From contig NZ_FOOU01000011.1 in NCBI RefSeq assembly GCF_900113275.1, positions 93,849 to 157,848 of the forward strand: a stretch of 64,000 nt of DNA, given 5' to 3'. Of this stretch, positions 8,380-16,283 are shown in pieces. Source of the stretch: Neptunomonas qingdaonensis (GTDB lineage: Bacteria > Pseudomonadota > Gammaproteobacteria > Pseudomonadales > Balneatricaceae). The translations under genes and the position numbers were made by a program. The notes under the pieces are model-generated. The model worked only from the letters and a program-made list of their open reading frames with translations. It was not told the DNA's origin and made no database searches. The stretch's first letter is position 1. Every line of letters begins with the position of its first letter.

Positions 8380-9546
8380 ATGCTCAGTTTCACTAAAGTC
8401 TTGCAGCGTGCGCGCTGGTTTGTTTGTTGTTTATTGCTGGCAATGACGGCGTGGGTGTCTGCGGCGGCAGATCGGATAGATACCCCCAGCTTGCTGTCGT
8501 CACGGGCAAGTGAAGGGTTGTTGCTGGATATTGCAAAAGCCGGTGATCGTCTTGTGGTTGTGGGTGATCATGGGCGTGTTCTTGTTTCGGATGATCAGGG
8601 AGAAGACTGGAAACAGGTTCAGACCCCGGTCAGTGTATTACTCACATCTGTTTACTTTTCTGATGACCAACACGGGTGGGCGGCAGGTCACGATGGTGTT
8701 GTCATTCATACAGCGGATGGCGGTGACACCTGGATCAAGCAACTTGATGGACGACAGTTAAACCAGTTGCAACTAGACACTTACCAGGCGTTATTTGATG
8801 CAGGAGGTGATCCTAAGGCAGCGGATCTATCACTCGAGGATCTGGAGCTCTTCTTAGATGATGCCATGGTAGCGGTAGAAGAGGGGCCGACTCAGCCAAT
8901 ACTGGATATCTACTTTGTTAATAACCAGAAAGGCTTTGTGCTGGGTGCGTATGGCCTGCTACTGAAAACCGAGGATGGCGGAAGCAGTTGGGCGGTGTTG
9001 TCGCATCATGTGCCCAATCCGGACCGTTTTCATCTGAATGCACTTTTAGCTGATACGAAACTAGTTAATCAGCAGTCAATCAATCAACAGATGACAGACC
9101 AGCAAACACTTATCATCGCCGCTGAAGCAGGCCTGTTATTCAGATCAGACGATCAGGGGGAGTCATGGGTGGCACTGGACTCTCCTTATGAGGGCTCATT
9201 TTTTGGCTTATCCGCCTATCAAGATCAGGTATTAGCACTGGGTTTACGAGGCCATCTGTTTGCCAGCCAGGATCAGGGTGATTCATGGCAGCAAGTGGCG
9301 TTGATCCGTTCGGCATCCATGTCGGGTGCAGCCACCTATATGGATGAGAAGAAGGAAGAGATTATGTTGGTGGGGCAGGGAGGATTAGTCTTACACGGTC
9401 GGTCGCTTGATCAACTTAACGTATTTGATGCGCAAGATCGTCGGGCATGGAGTAGCGTTGTTCGTGTCAAAGATGGATGGGTGCTGGTGGGCGAGAAAGG
9501 CATAAAACGGATAACGGATAAGGCACTGGAGGCGAGTTATGAGTAG
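8380..9546 (+). CDS. YCF48/BNR-repeat exported protein, partner of RND exporter
   Basis: The 388-residue protein starts at the ATG at 8380, behind GGGGG five bases upstream, with a signal peptide (about 1-30, ending WVSAAA). The mature part has at least five repeats of the beta-propeller type seen in YCF48/HCF136 and sialidase BNR proteins: VGDHGRVLVSDDQGEDW, WAAGHDGVVIHTADGGDTW, VLGAYGLLLKTEDGGSSW, AAEAGLLFRSDDQGESW and LRGHLFASQDQGDSW. A Gln-rich insert (NQQ, NQQ, DQQ) lies in the middle. The end overlaps the next gene by eight bases. In many marine and pseudomonad genomes this family sits beside an MMPL exporter; a periplasmic scaffold for that exporter is inferred. Confidence 0.75.
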   Translation: MLSFTKVLQRARWFVCCLLLAMTAWVSAAADRIDTPSLLSSRASEGLLLDIAKAGDRLVVVGDHGRVLVSDDQGEDWKQVQTPVSVLLTSVYFSDDQHGWAAGHDGVVIHTADGGDTWIKQLDGRQLNQLQLDTYQALFDAGGDPKAADLSLEDLELFLDDAMVAVEEGPTQPILDIYFVNNQKGFVLGAYGLLLKTEDGGSSWAVLSHHVPNPDRFHLNALLADTKLVNQQSINQQMTDQQTLIIAAEAGLLFRSDDQGESWVALDSPYEGSFFGLSAYQDQVLALGLRGHLFASQDQGDSWQQVALIRSASMSGAATYMDEKKEEIMLVGQGGLVLHGRSLDQLNVFDAQDRRAWSSVVRVKDGWVLVGEKGIKRITDKALEASYE

Positions 9547-11938
9547 TTCATCGCCTACGCCAGAAAAAACATCAGGGCTGACATCCGCGTTATTAGGGCC
9601 GATTAAGCTATCTGAGCAAATTATAGAGCGGGTGCTGTTTCACAAACGCTTGCCGGTATTACTGATTTTTGTGCTGATGACGCTTTGGTTAGGCTTTCAG
9701 GCAGTACAGATTCGACCGGATGCCAGCTTTGTTAAGATGATTCCGACCAGCCATCCCTATGTTGAAAACTATCTCAAATACAGAGACGACCTGTCCGGCC
9801 TGGGCAATAGTTTACGCGTGGTGGTGGAAGCAAAAGAAGGCGATATTTTCACTGCGAAGTTTCAGGACACGCTCAAACAAGTCACCGATGAAGCTTTTTT
9901 TATTCCGGGCGTAGATCGCTCGGCGCTTAAATCGATATGGACGCCTAACGTACGTTGGACCGAAGTGACCGAAGAGGGCTTCGAAGGCGGACCGGTTATT
10001 TCGCCTGAATATGATGGAAGCGCCGCCAGTCTGAATCAGCTGCGCACTAACGTGCTGCGCTCAGGGCAGGTGGGTATTCTGGTGGCGAACGATTTTAAAT
10101 CCGCCATTATCCAGATGCCGCTGTTTGATAAAGATCCCTCCACCGGCGAAAAACTTAACTATCAAGCCTTCTCCGGCAAGGTGGAAGAATTAATCCGCCA
10201 GAAGTATGAAAACGAAGACATTCGTATCCGTATTACCGGCTTTGCCAAAATCATCGGTGATCTGATTGATGGCGCCAAATCGGTCGCACTCTTCTTCGCC
10301 ATTGCTATCGGCATCACGCTGGTATTGTTATATCTCTACTCCGGCAGTGTGACCGGTACGCTGATTCCGATTGGCTGCTCGCTGGTGGCTGTTGTCTGGC
10401 AAATGGGTTTATTAAAAACTCTCGGTTATGGTCTCGATCCTTACTCCATGCTGGTGCCTTTTCTGGTATTTGCCATTGGTGTGAGTCACGGCGTACAGGT
10501 AGTGAATACGATTCGCCTGGAACAGTCAGAAGGCGCCGATCCGTGGTTAGCCGCCCGTCGTGCTTTTCGTGCGATCTATATTCCTGGCTTAACCGCGTTA
10601 TTGTCGGATGGCTTAGGCTTTGTCACCTTAATGGTGATCGATATTCAGGTGATACAGGATTTAGCGGTAGCGGCCTCTGTGGGTGTCGCGGTTATCGTTT
10701 TAACAAACCTGTTATTGCTGCCATTGCTGATGTCTTATGTGGGCGTGGGTGACAAAGCTATCGCTAAAATGCACGCCAGCCAGAATAAAGCCAGCTCCCG
10801 TTGGGAAGTGCTCACGGTGTTTGCAAAACCTCGCGGTGCTGCTATTGCTGTGGCCTTTGCGTTGCTTGCCTTGGCTGCAGGTCTCTACGGAAGTCAGAAT
10901 CTGAAAATTGGCGATCTGGATAAAGGTGCGCCCGAGCTGCGGGCTGATTCACGTTACAACCTCGATAATGCTTTTGTAACGGACCATTATTCCACCTCCA
11001 GCGACATCTTTGTCGTGATGGCTACTACGGCAAGAGACAAATGTACCAGCTTCGCAACGTTGTCGATGGTAGATAACCTCCAACAGTTCTTAACCAATGT
11101 GCCGGGTATTCAAAACAGTGTATCACTGGTGGATGTCTCTAAACGTGTCACCTCGGGTCTGAATGAAGGTAACCTGAAGTGGCGCAGTGTCAGCCGTAAT
11201 CAGTATGTGATCAACGCGTCGCTGGCGTATGTCCCTTCCGGCTTTATGAATGGGAGCTGCTCGCTGTTACCGGTGATTATCTTTCTCGATGATCATAAAG
11301 CAGAAACACTGGAGCGTGTCTCGACCGCCATTGCCAGTTTTGCCGCTGAACATAACAGTGAGGAGCTGAAATTTGAAATGGCTGCCGGAAACAGCGGTTT
11401 TGAAGCAGCGACTAATGATGTTATCGGCACAGCACAATACGAGATGCTTGCCTGGGTGTATGGTGTGGTGAGTATTCTCTGCTTGCTGACCTTCCGCTCA
11501 ATCAAAACAGTGATCTGCATTATTGCACCGTTAGCGCTTACCTCTGTGCTGTGTCAGGCGTTGATGGCGTACCTGGGTATTGGCGTTAAAGTTGCCACCT
11601 TGCCGGTTATCGCTTTAGGTGTCGGTATCGGTGTGGATTATGGCATCTATATCTATTCACGCTTGAGTACCTATCTATTGGAGGGTAAACCTTTGCCGGA
11701 AGCCTATCTTGCTACATTGAAAACTACCGGCTCCTCAGTTGCATTTACCGGACTGACGCTGGCGATAGGTGTGGTCCTGTGGCTATTTTCACCAATTAAA
11801 TTCCAGGCCGACATGGGCGTGTTGCTTACCTTTATGTTCCTCTGGAACATGTTGGGTGCACTCATCTTGTTGCCAGCGTTAGCCTGCTTGCTGCACAAAC
11901 GGGAAGTGGTTCAGGCCGAGGAGAATTTGCATGTTTAA
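9539..11938 (+). CDS. RND superfamily (MMPL-type) exporter
   Basis: This 799-residue inner-membrane protein has the duplicated RND layout: a first span near 37-55, a periplasmic loop of about 190 residues, five or six spans (about 245-405), a second single span near 435, another large periplasmic loop and a final five-helix bundle (about 640-790). MMPL-like features include ALGVGIGVDYGIYIYSRL (membrane helix with GxGxD-Y) and its first-half equivalent FAIGVSHGVQVVNTIR. MMPL proteins move lipids, fatty acids or hydrophobic compounds using the proton gradient; the substrate here is unknown. It overlaps both neighbours by eight bases, so the three genes form one translationally coupled operon. 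Confidence 0.85.
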   Translation: MSSSSPTPEKTSGLTSALLGPIKLSEQIIERVLFHKRLPVLLIFVLMTLWLGFQAVQIRPDASFVKMIPTSHPYVENYLKYRDDLSGLGNSLRVVVEAKEGDIFTAKFQDTLKQVTDEAFFIPGVDRSALKSIWTPNVRWTEVTEEGFEGGPVISPEYDGSAASLNQLRTNVLRSGQVGILVANDFKSAIIQMPLFDKDPSTGEKLNYQAFSGKVEELIRQKYENEDIRIRITGFAKIIGDLIDGAKSVALFFAIAIGITLVLLYLYSGSVTGTLIPIGCSLVAVVWQMGLLKTLGYGLDPYSMLVPFLVFAIGVSHGVQVVNTIRLEQSEGADPWLAARRAFRAIYIPGLTALLSDGLGFVTLMVIDIQVIQDLAVAASVGVAVIVLTNLLLLPLLMSYVGVGDKAIAKMHASQNKASSRWEVLTVFAKPRGAAIAVAFALLALAAGLYGSQNLKIGDLDKGAPELRADSRYNLDNAFVTDHYSTSSDIFVVMATTARDKCTSFATLSMVDNLQQFLTNVPGIQNSVSLVDVSKRVTSGLNEGNLKWRSVSRNQYVINASLAYVPSGFMNGSCSLLPVIIFLDDHKAETLERVSTAIASFAAEHNSEELKFEMAAGNSGFEAATNDVIGTAQYEMLAWVYGVVSILCLLTFRSIKTVICIIAPLALTSVLCQALMAYLGIGVKVATLPVIALGVGIGVDYGIYIYSRLSTYLLEGKPLPEAYLATLKTTGSSVAFTGLTLAIGVVLWLFSPIKFQADMGVLLTFMFLWNMLGALILLPALACLLHKREVVQAEENLHV

Positions 11939-12764
11939 TAATAAGATACTGGTGGCACTGGATGCCAGTGACGCAGCCGAAAAGGCGTTTAAGCGCGGTG
12001 TGTTAATCGCCGATCGCATGGGCTGTAAACTGGAAATTCTCTGGTTGTTTGTACCCTTGTCGGACCACCCGCTAAAACGTTTAGTTGCGGCACTGGAGGC
12101 TGATGGGCTCACGATTAAAGAGCACTATCAGGAGGAAAAAACCTTATTGCAGGATGTATTAACACGTTGGCAAGATGATCATTTCTCACTGCTGGTTAAA
12201 AGCTGCGAAGCCACCCACAAAGGCCTGATGGCACCGCTGGATTGGCAACTGCTGCGCCAAACCCCCTGTCCTGTGTTACTGGTAAAAAGGGACAGCCTGT
12301 GGGAAGGCGGCAAGATTATAGCGGCGGTAGACCCGCTTTCGCGCAAAAAAAGTTGCTTACAGCTCAATCAAGGCGTTTTGATGATGGCCGAATTTGTCAG
12401 CAGAGAAGCTAAAGCCGAACTGCAGGTGGTGGTTTCATATGCGCCGCCGATGTTAGGTGCCGAGCCCGTCAATCAATCCGCCAGCCTCTCGGAAGAAAGA
12501 GCAGCCAGCGCCGCAAAATCACTGCTTAGCAGCATGCAACTTAAACCCTCCGCATATCATTTGGGAGAAGGACCGCCAGAATACTGGATTCCCAAAGTAG
12601 CCGAAGATCAACACGCCGCGCTGGTGGTTATCGGCACACATGGCCGCGATGGCATAAAAGGCGCCTTGCTTGGTAATACCGCTGAACGCATACTCGATCG
12701 TCTTAGCTGTGATGTGCTGGTATTGCGTGCGGGCTTATGCGTGGATATTGATAAAAGTTTGTAG
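11931..12764 (+). CDS. Tandem-domain universal stress protein (UspA family)
   Basis: The 277-residue cytosolic protein has two Usp folds. The first (about 1-130) starts NKILVALDASDAAEKAF and ends PCPVLLVKR; the second (about 130-270) starts GKIIAAVDPLSRKK and contains the nucleotide-binding pattern GTHGRDGIKGALLGNTAERI, which fits ATP-binding UspA proteins. The first domain lacks a clear version of that loop, so probably only the second binds nucleotide. Architecture recalls UspE. It overlaps the exporter gene by eight bases; an ATP-sensing regulatory role for the exporter is possible but not shown. Confidence 0.82.
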   Translation: MFNNKILVALDASDAAEKAFKRGVLIADRMGCKLEILWLFVPLSDHPLKRLVAALEADGLTIKEHYQEEKTLLQDVLTRWQDDHFSLLVKSCEATHKGLMAPLDWQLLRQTPCPVLLVKRDSLWEGGKIIAAVDPLSRKKSCLQLNQGVLMMAEFVSREAKAELQVVVSYAPPMLGAEPVNQSASLSEERAASAAKSLLSSMQLKPSAYHLGEGPPEYWIPKVAEDQHAALVVIGTHGRDGIKGALLGNTAERILDRLSCDVLVLRAGLCVDIDKSL

Positions 12765-12790
12765 CCCGCCAAAGAATCTCTACAATAGCG

Positions 12791-12837
12791 ACAAGCTCCT
12801 AACCTTCTGATAAGCACGGGAGCACTAAGGAGCTTGT
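12791..12837 (+). promoter_or_regulatory. RNA hairpin covering a ribosome binding site
   Basis: The 10-bp arms ACAAGCTCCT (12791-12800) and AGGAGCTTGT (12828-12837) are exact inverted repeats with a 27-base loop. The right arm contains the Shine-Dalgarno AGGAG of the next small gene and ends right at its ATG. When folded it would hide the start site; it could also act in ending the uspA message, though no U-run follows. Confidence 0.65.
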
Positions 12838-12939
12838 ATGCGTTTGAAAATGATCACACTTACCCTGTTAACATTGGCTTTATCCGCTTGTTCAATAATT
12901 CCCGACCTGCCCGGTCCAATTGGCATTCCTGGCTTATAA
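12838..12939 (+). CDS. Micro-lipoprotein, 33 residues
   Basis: The open frame starts with ATG after AGGAG at a good distance. It encodes a Lys/Arg N-terminus, a hydrophobic stretch and a lipobox LSAC (Cys18), leaving a mature tail of only 16 residues, SIIPDLPGPIGIPGL after the Cys. Tiny lipoproteins with Pro/Gly-rich tails occur in gammaproteobacteria but have no set role. Support comes from the well-formed lipobox and ribosome site; it is too short to recognise by family. It may be cotranscribed with uspA (74 bases upstream) and be controlled by the hairpin just before it. Confidence 0.6.
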   Translation: MRLKMITLTLLTLALSACSIIPDLPGPIGIPGL

Positions 12940-13356
12940 GCTGGGTTTTATGCTTCATTGTTATTATTAACAGGTGTTCTCCCTGCGCATAAAATTAAGC
13001 GCTAACATCGGGAGCATGCTGATTCCCGACCCATATAGGCAATAGGCTGAAATCCATTCTGTAAAATTCCTTGTTCAGTGAGCCCTTTCCAGTTAATAAG
13101 AAAGTATTAGTGATAGCTCATTGATCTTTAAGGCAATAGGTTTATTCTCATGCTAAAGGAATGAATAACAGCAAGAGCATGGAGGCTTCTTTTGTCGATC
13201 AACGCCACTCCCATGCTTCTTTCAAGTTATTGGTTTATAAAATTATGTGCCGCCAGTCTTATTGTTTGTCTCCTTGTTAAGGGACAAATAGTTATCAGGC
13301 TGCGGGCTTTATAATTTTAGCGGTTAGAATTTTTTTAGGGCATATAGGGATATCTG
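12940..13356. other. 417-base gap at the left border of the accessory segment
   Basis: No convincing gene. A 39-codon open frame (13161-13280) has no usable ribosome spacing and no recognisable features. An A+T-rich stretch at about 13310-13335 may carry the promoter of the next gene. No tRNA or integrase seen. Confidence 0.5.
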
Positions 13357-14235
13357 ATGAGAAGAGGACGATATTATCTTGGCCGAGTCGTTAAAATAAA
13401 TCTCGATCAAGTAAGCTTGATGAATGCTATTGCAAACGCTCCTATCATTACGATCGGTAAATTCGACTGGACTATTACAGACATTACAGATAATAGGCAT
13501 GATGAATTTCCTTATGTTTTTGGAAAGTTGTCTAAATATGCAAAAGATGGTCATGCGAAAGTCATTGACGAAATTAGTCGCTCACAAATAGACGCGGATG
13601 TACCTAATCTCCTCGAGGCAAGTTCTTCCTTTGTATATTTACCTGAATGTTCAGGAATAGCTTTTTTACATGTATGGAACGGAATTCAAGAAGATGTATT
13701 CACTAGAAGGTTTAAATCTGTAATTGAGGCTGCATTTGACGGTTTTATGGTCGCTTGTGATGTCGAGCCAATATCGGATTACCGTGCGTTTACTAGTCGG
13801 TTGAAAAAGTTGAGCCACTTTACAGAGTTTTCGGCAACTGTTTATCCTCCCAACCCTTTATTTGGCCGATTGTGGGGGAGTCTAAATGAATATATTGATA
13901 GCCGGAATGCATCAGAAGTCTCAGTTAAAGAGCTTACCTCCAAGCCAAAAGGTTTGAAATCAAAAATAATCGAGCTTATGGATAAGATCATGGATTCTCC
14001 AGACTATGAGCCAGATGAAGTACCCGCGATTGGTGATGCAGCAATACTCATGGCTGCAGATGGTTATGGAAGAGGTAAAGTAGTTGGTTTTGACGGTGTT
14101 GATGAAGTTGTAATTAAAACAAGCGACACCCAGAAAAGCTTCCTCCATGAAAAAGAACCAGCGCCTAATGAACTTGCTTTAAAGGCAAAATCTCAGTTTG
14201 ATAAAGTTTCAAGAGAAAGGGATATGAAGCACTAA
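13357..14235 (+). CDS. Hypothetical RexA-like protein of a two-gene module
   Basis: A 292-residue soluble protein, visibly A+T-richer than its neighbours. I do not recognise it by a named family with certainty. Its middle follows the order I recall for phage lambda RexA: a segment SSFVYLPECSGIAFLHVW (compare SFLFVEGDTIGFARTVF), then a DVEP motif (compare QIEP), a run of about 35 residues, and a strand followed by PLFGRLWGSL (compare PVFGDILKVL). The size (RexA 279) and the downstream small membrane protein also match. The C-terminal third is charged. The ORF ends in TAATG, overlapping the next start by one base. RexA senses phage infection and triggers RexB; transfer of that role here is inference. 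Confidence 0.5.
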   Translation: MRRGRYYLGRVVKINLDQVSLMNAIANAPIITIGKFDWTITDITDNRHDEFPYVFGKLSKYAKDGHAKVIDEISRSQIDADVPNLLEASSSFVYLPECSGIAFLHVWNGIQEDVFTRRFKSVIEAAFDGFMVACDVEPISDYRAFTSRLKKLSHFTEFSATVYPPNPLFGRLWGSLNEYIDSRNASEVSVKELTSKPKGLKSKIIELMDKIMDSPDYEPDEVPAIGDAAILMAADGYGRGKVVGFDGVDEVVIKTSDTQKSFLHEKEPAPNELALKAKSQFDKVSRERDMKH

Positions 14236-14699
14236 TGAAAGCGCTCTACTATTTAAGAGTTTTTTTCATCAGCTATGAGTTCGTTTTCCTAATTTTAAGT
14301 TTTGCTATCTATATCTTTTACGGGGAATTTATTGGGAAGTATTTTCTGACGATGTCAATAAATGAAGATGCCCTAAAGTGGGCAATGTTTTTCCCGATTA
14401 GTATTTCTGGTTGGACACTGAAAGAAGGAATTGGTGTGCTTTTTCCTGACGACCGGACTTCCAAAATATTACATTCATGGCCCGATTATTGGAGGCTCAA
14501 AATTCATTTTAATGTTGGTGTTTTGAATTGTATTATTTATCTTCTTCCATGTATCGGTGTCTGGTTTGTTGGTGGACTGAATACATTTGATGGAGCATGG
14601 TTGTTTTTCATGTTTGCTGTTGCTATCTCACTGAATGCTATTAGTTTCTACACTGCGAAAATAAGTATTAGAAGTGCATTAATCAGGTCTATTGAGTAG
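14235..14699 (+). CDS. Small RexB-like membrane protein of the module
   Basis: A 154-residue protein with hydrophobic spans near 6-31, 92-113 and 117-140 and a weaker one near 46-62, so three or four membrane segments, and a short basic C-terminus. Phage lambda RexB, the four-span channel activated by RexA, has 144 residues and the same gene order. Sequence identity to RexB is not obvious to the eye. The start overlaps the stop of the upstream gene (TAATG), implying coupled translation and a paired function. Alternative: an unrelated small membrane protein of an accessory region. Confidence 0.5.
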   Translation: MKALYYLRVFFISYEFVFLILSFAIYIFYGEFIGKYFLTMSINEDALKWAMFFPISISGWTLKEGIGVLFPDDRTSKILHSWPDYWRLKIHFNVGVLNCIIYLLPCIGVWFVGGLNTFDGAWLFFMFAVAISLNAISFYTAKISIRSALIRSIE

Positions 14700-14897
14700 A
14701 AAAATTCTAACAAGAGCGTCAATATGATGCTCTGATGCTCGATCGCAATAAATGGGATCAGAGTAAACTTACTGTTGTGGATTAGTTCCTCTGACCTTAA
14801 TCTGGGAGTTGAATTCGTGCTCAACTAAAGCCTGAGAGCTGGTTAGGGCCTCCAAAAAAAGCAATTGAAGCTCATCGAAAAATCAAGGAAAAAAATA
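14700..14897. other. Intergenic stretch with a degenerate inverted repeat
   Basis: GATCAGAG (14757-14764) and CTCTGACC (14792-14799) form a 7-of-8 inverted repeat. The phrase GGGATCAGAGTAAACTTACT resembles sequences seen at the edges of REP-associated (Y1) transposase relics. No intact transposase is present. Also carries the ribosome site AAGGA (14886-14890) of the next gene. Confidence 0.35.
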
Positions 14898-15356
14898 ATG
14901 AAAAAAGTAGTACTTTGCGCTGCTGTAACGGTGTCACTCTTATCAGGATGTGCCTCTGTTCCAATGGAGTCTCTAGAGCAAACTGAGATGGCAAAACAGT
15001 TTAATGCTCCTTCTGCTGGAAATGCTGGATTATATATTTATCGTGCAGGCTCATTTGGCGGAGCACTCAAGAAAGATGTCTGGGTTGATGGCAAATGTAT
15101 CGGGGAAACGGCGCCTAACATTTTCTTCTACGAAGAGGTTAGCGGTGACGCGGAGCATAAAATATCCACAGAATCGGAGTTCTCACCAAACGACCTTCTT
15201 CTAAAAACAGAAAATGGTAAAAATTACTTCGTGAGTCAATACATTAAATTAGGTGCTTTTGTGGGCGGGGCTAATGTAGAACTGGTTGATGAGGAAAAAG
15301 GAAAGGCAGCCGTTGCAAAACTAAAAATGGCGAAAAAGGGACAATGCAGTAAATAG
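14898..15356 (+). CDS. DUF2846-like lipoprotein
   Basis: The ATG at 14898 follows AAGGA and gives a 152-residue protein with a clean lipoprotein signal: MKKVVLCAAVTVSLLSGC with the lipobox LSGC (Cys18). The mature protein has GNAGLYIYRAGSFGGAL, VWVDGKCIGETAPNIFFYEEV, and a later VSQYIKLGAFVGGANVELVDEEKGK, the pattern of the DUF2846 family of small beta-rich lipoproteins. The family's role is unknown. An 11-codon upstream extension is open but would spoil the signal peptide. It lies between the RexAB-like pair and the YefM-YoeB pair in the accessory segment. Confidence 0.75.
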   Translation: MKKVVLCAAVTVSLLSGCASVPMESLEQTEMAKQFNAPSAGNAGLYIYRAGSFGGALKKDVWVDGKCIGETAPNIFFYEEVSGDAEHKISTESEFSPNDLLLKTENGKNYFVSQYIKLGAFVGGANVELVDEEKGKAAVAKLKMAKKGQCSK

Positions 15357-15455
15357 AGCAACACGTGTGGCGTGTTGTGTAGCTGCAATCTGCCTTATTC
15401 ATTCGCCCGATGTACGAAGTTTTAGCTGTTGAGGAGCCCCGCATGTTCCATTTAC

Positions 15456-15510
15456 TGTACAAGTTGACCTGCTGAGACTAAACTTGTCTTATTAGTTGTA
15501 CATGTGGAGG
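15456..15510 (+). promoter_or_regulatory. yefM-yoeB promoter flanked by TGTACA operators
   Basis: TTGACC (15464-15469) and TCTTAT (15487-15492) with 17-base spacing form a plausible promoter. The hexamer TGTACA, the known YefM operator core, occurs at 15456-15461, just before the -35, and at 15497-15502, just after the -10. The GGAGG ribosome site is at 15506-15510. Confidence 0.65.
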
Positions 15511-15514
15511 CTGT

Positions 15515-15769
15515 ATGAAAATCGTATCTTTTACAGAAGCTAGAAATGGCTTAAAAGCGGTTTTAGATGGTGTGGTTAACGATGCGGATACCACCGTCAT
15601 CACACGTCGGGATGCCGAAGATGCCGTTGTGATGTCTTTAGATTATTACAATAGCCTAATGGAAACCGTGCATTTATTGCGTTCGCCGGCAAATGCAGAG
15701 CATTTGAACCGTTCAATTGCACAGTTCAAAGCAGGCAAAGTCACTCAAAGAGATTTAATGGATGAGTAG
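15515..15769 (+). CDS. yefM: Antitoxin YefM (Phd/YefM family)
   Basis: The 84-residue antitoxin has the N-terminal DNA-binding fold beginning MKIVSFTEARNGLKAVLD, the central ITRRDAEDAVVMSLDYYNSLMET, and a C-terminal segment that wraps the toxin. It neutralises YoeB and, with it, represses the operon at TGTACA sites, two of which flank the promoter. The ORF overlaps yoeB by eight bases. Ribosome site GGAGG four bases before the ATG. Confidence 0.93.
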   Translation: MKIVSFTEARNGLKAVLDGVVNDADTTVITRRDAEDAVVMSLDYYNSLMETVHLLRSPANAEHLNRSIAQFKAGKVTQRDLMDE

Positions 15770-16025
15770 TCGTTTGCTTTCATGGACGGATGAGTCATGG
15801 AGTGACTACTTTTATTGGCAAACACAGGACAAAAAAACGCTTAAACGTATCAATAAGCTCATCAAGGATGTTAAGCGTTCCCCTTTTGAAGGCATTGGTA
15901 AGCCTGAACCTTTAAAAGAAAATTTAGCTGGTTTATGGTCTAGGCGTATCGATGATACGAATCGCTTGGTTTATGCTGTTGATGACAATGTAATTACGAT
16001 AATTTCATGCCGCTATCACTATTAA
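15762..16025 (+). CDS. yoeB: Toxin YoeB (Txe/YoeB mRNA interferase)
   Basis: The 87-residue ribosome-dependent endoribonuclease matches E. coli YoeB along nearly its whole length, with KRINKLIKDVKRSPFEG, GKPEPLKENLAGLWSRRI and the terminal SCRYHY. Catalytic residues align with a +3 shift: Glu49, Arg68, His86 and Tyr87 (E. coli Glu46, Arg65, His83, Tyr84), so the toxin should be active. It cleaves mRNA at the ribosomal A site when the antitoxin is degraded, halting growth. The toxin start lies inside the antitoxin gene. Confidence 0.95.
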   Translation: MSSRLLSWTDESWSDYFYWQTQDKKTLKRINKLIKDVKRSPFEGIGKPEPLKENLAGLWSRRIDDTNRLVYAVDDNVITIISCRYHY

Positions 16026-16154
16026 ATTTGGAGCTGTGCCGTGCAGCCCACAGATCTGAACCTTGTCTATTAAATAAGCCCAAGTAACGCTTATAGGCCG
16101 TGTCAGTGGCCAACCATAAAACCATCTGCAAGGCTGTTTACTTCATCTGTCTTT

Positions 16155-16184
16155 GTTGGCTGTTAAGTGTACTTAACAACCAAC
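16155..16184. promoter_or_regulatory. 30-bp near-perfect palindrome upstream of DUF294 gene
   Basis: Arms 16155-16169 and 16170-16184 pair at 14 of 15 positions outside the centre (only 16160/16179 fails); the core is TGTTAAGTGTACTTAACA. With no loop it is a likely dimer operator rather than a terminator. It lies 100 bases before the chosen start of the downstream gene. Confidence 0.7.
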
Positions 16185-16283
16185 ATACGGTTACCCCCCT
16201 ACGCTTTTATCTTTCCTGCGAAGCTTTCAATCACCTGTGTTACTTTAGATGAATATTTTATTGGTTTTTTTACAGGGGCTTTT

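Noticed and set aside
13161..13280. 39-codon open frame in the gap before the RexA-like gene
   Set aside because: AAGGA abuts the ATG with no spacing, and the peptide shows no signal or family features.
14700..14900. Integron attC-like words (TAACAAGAG after the membrane gene, GGTTAGGG later)
   Set aside because: The pairing core sites do not fit the GTTRRRY/RYYYAAC pattern and no cassette array or integrase is present.
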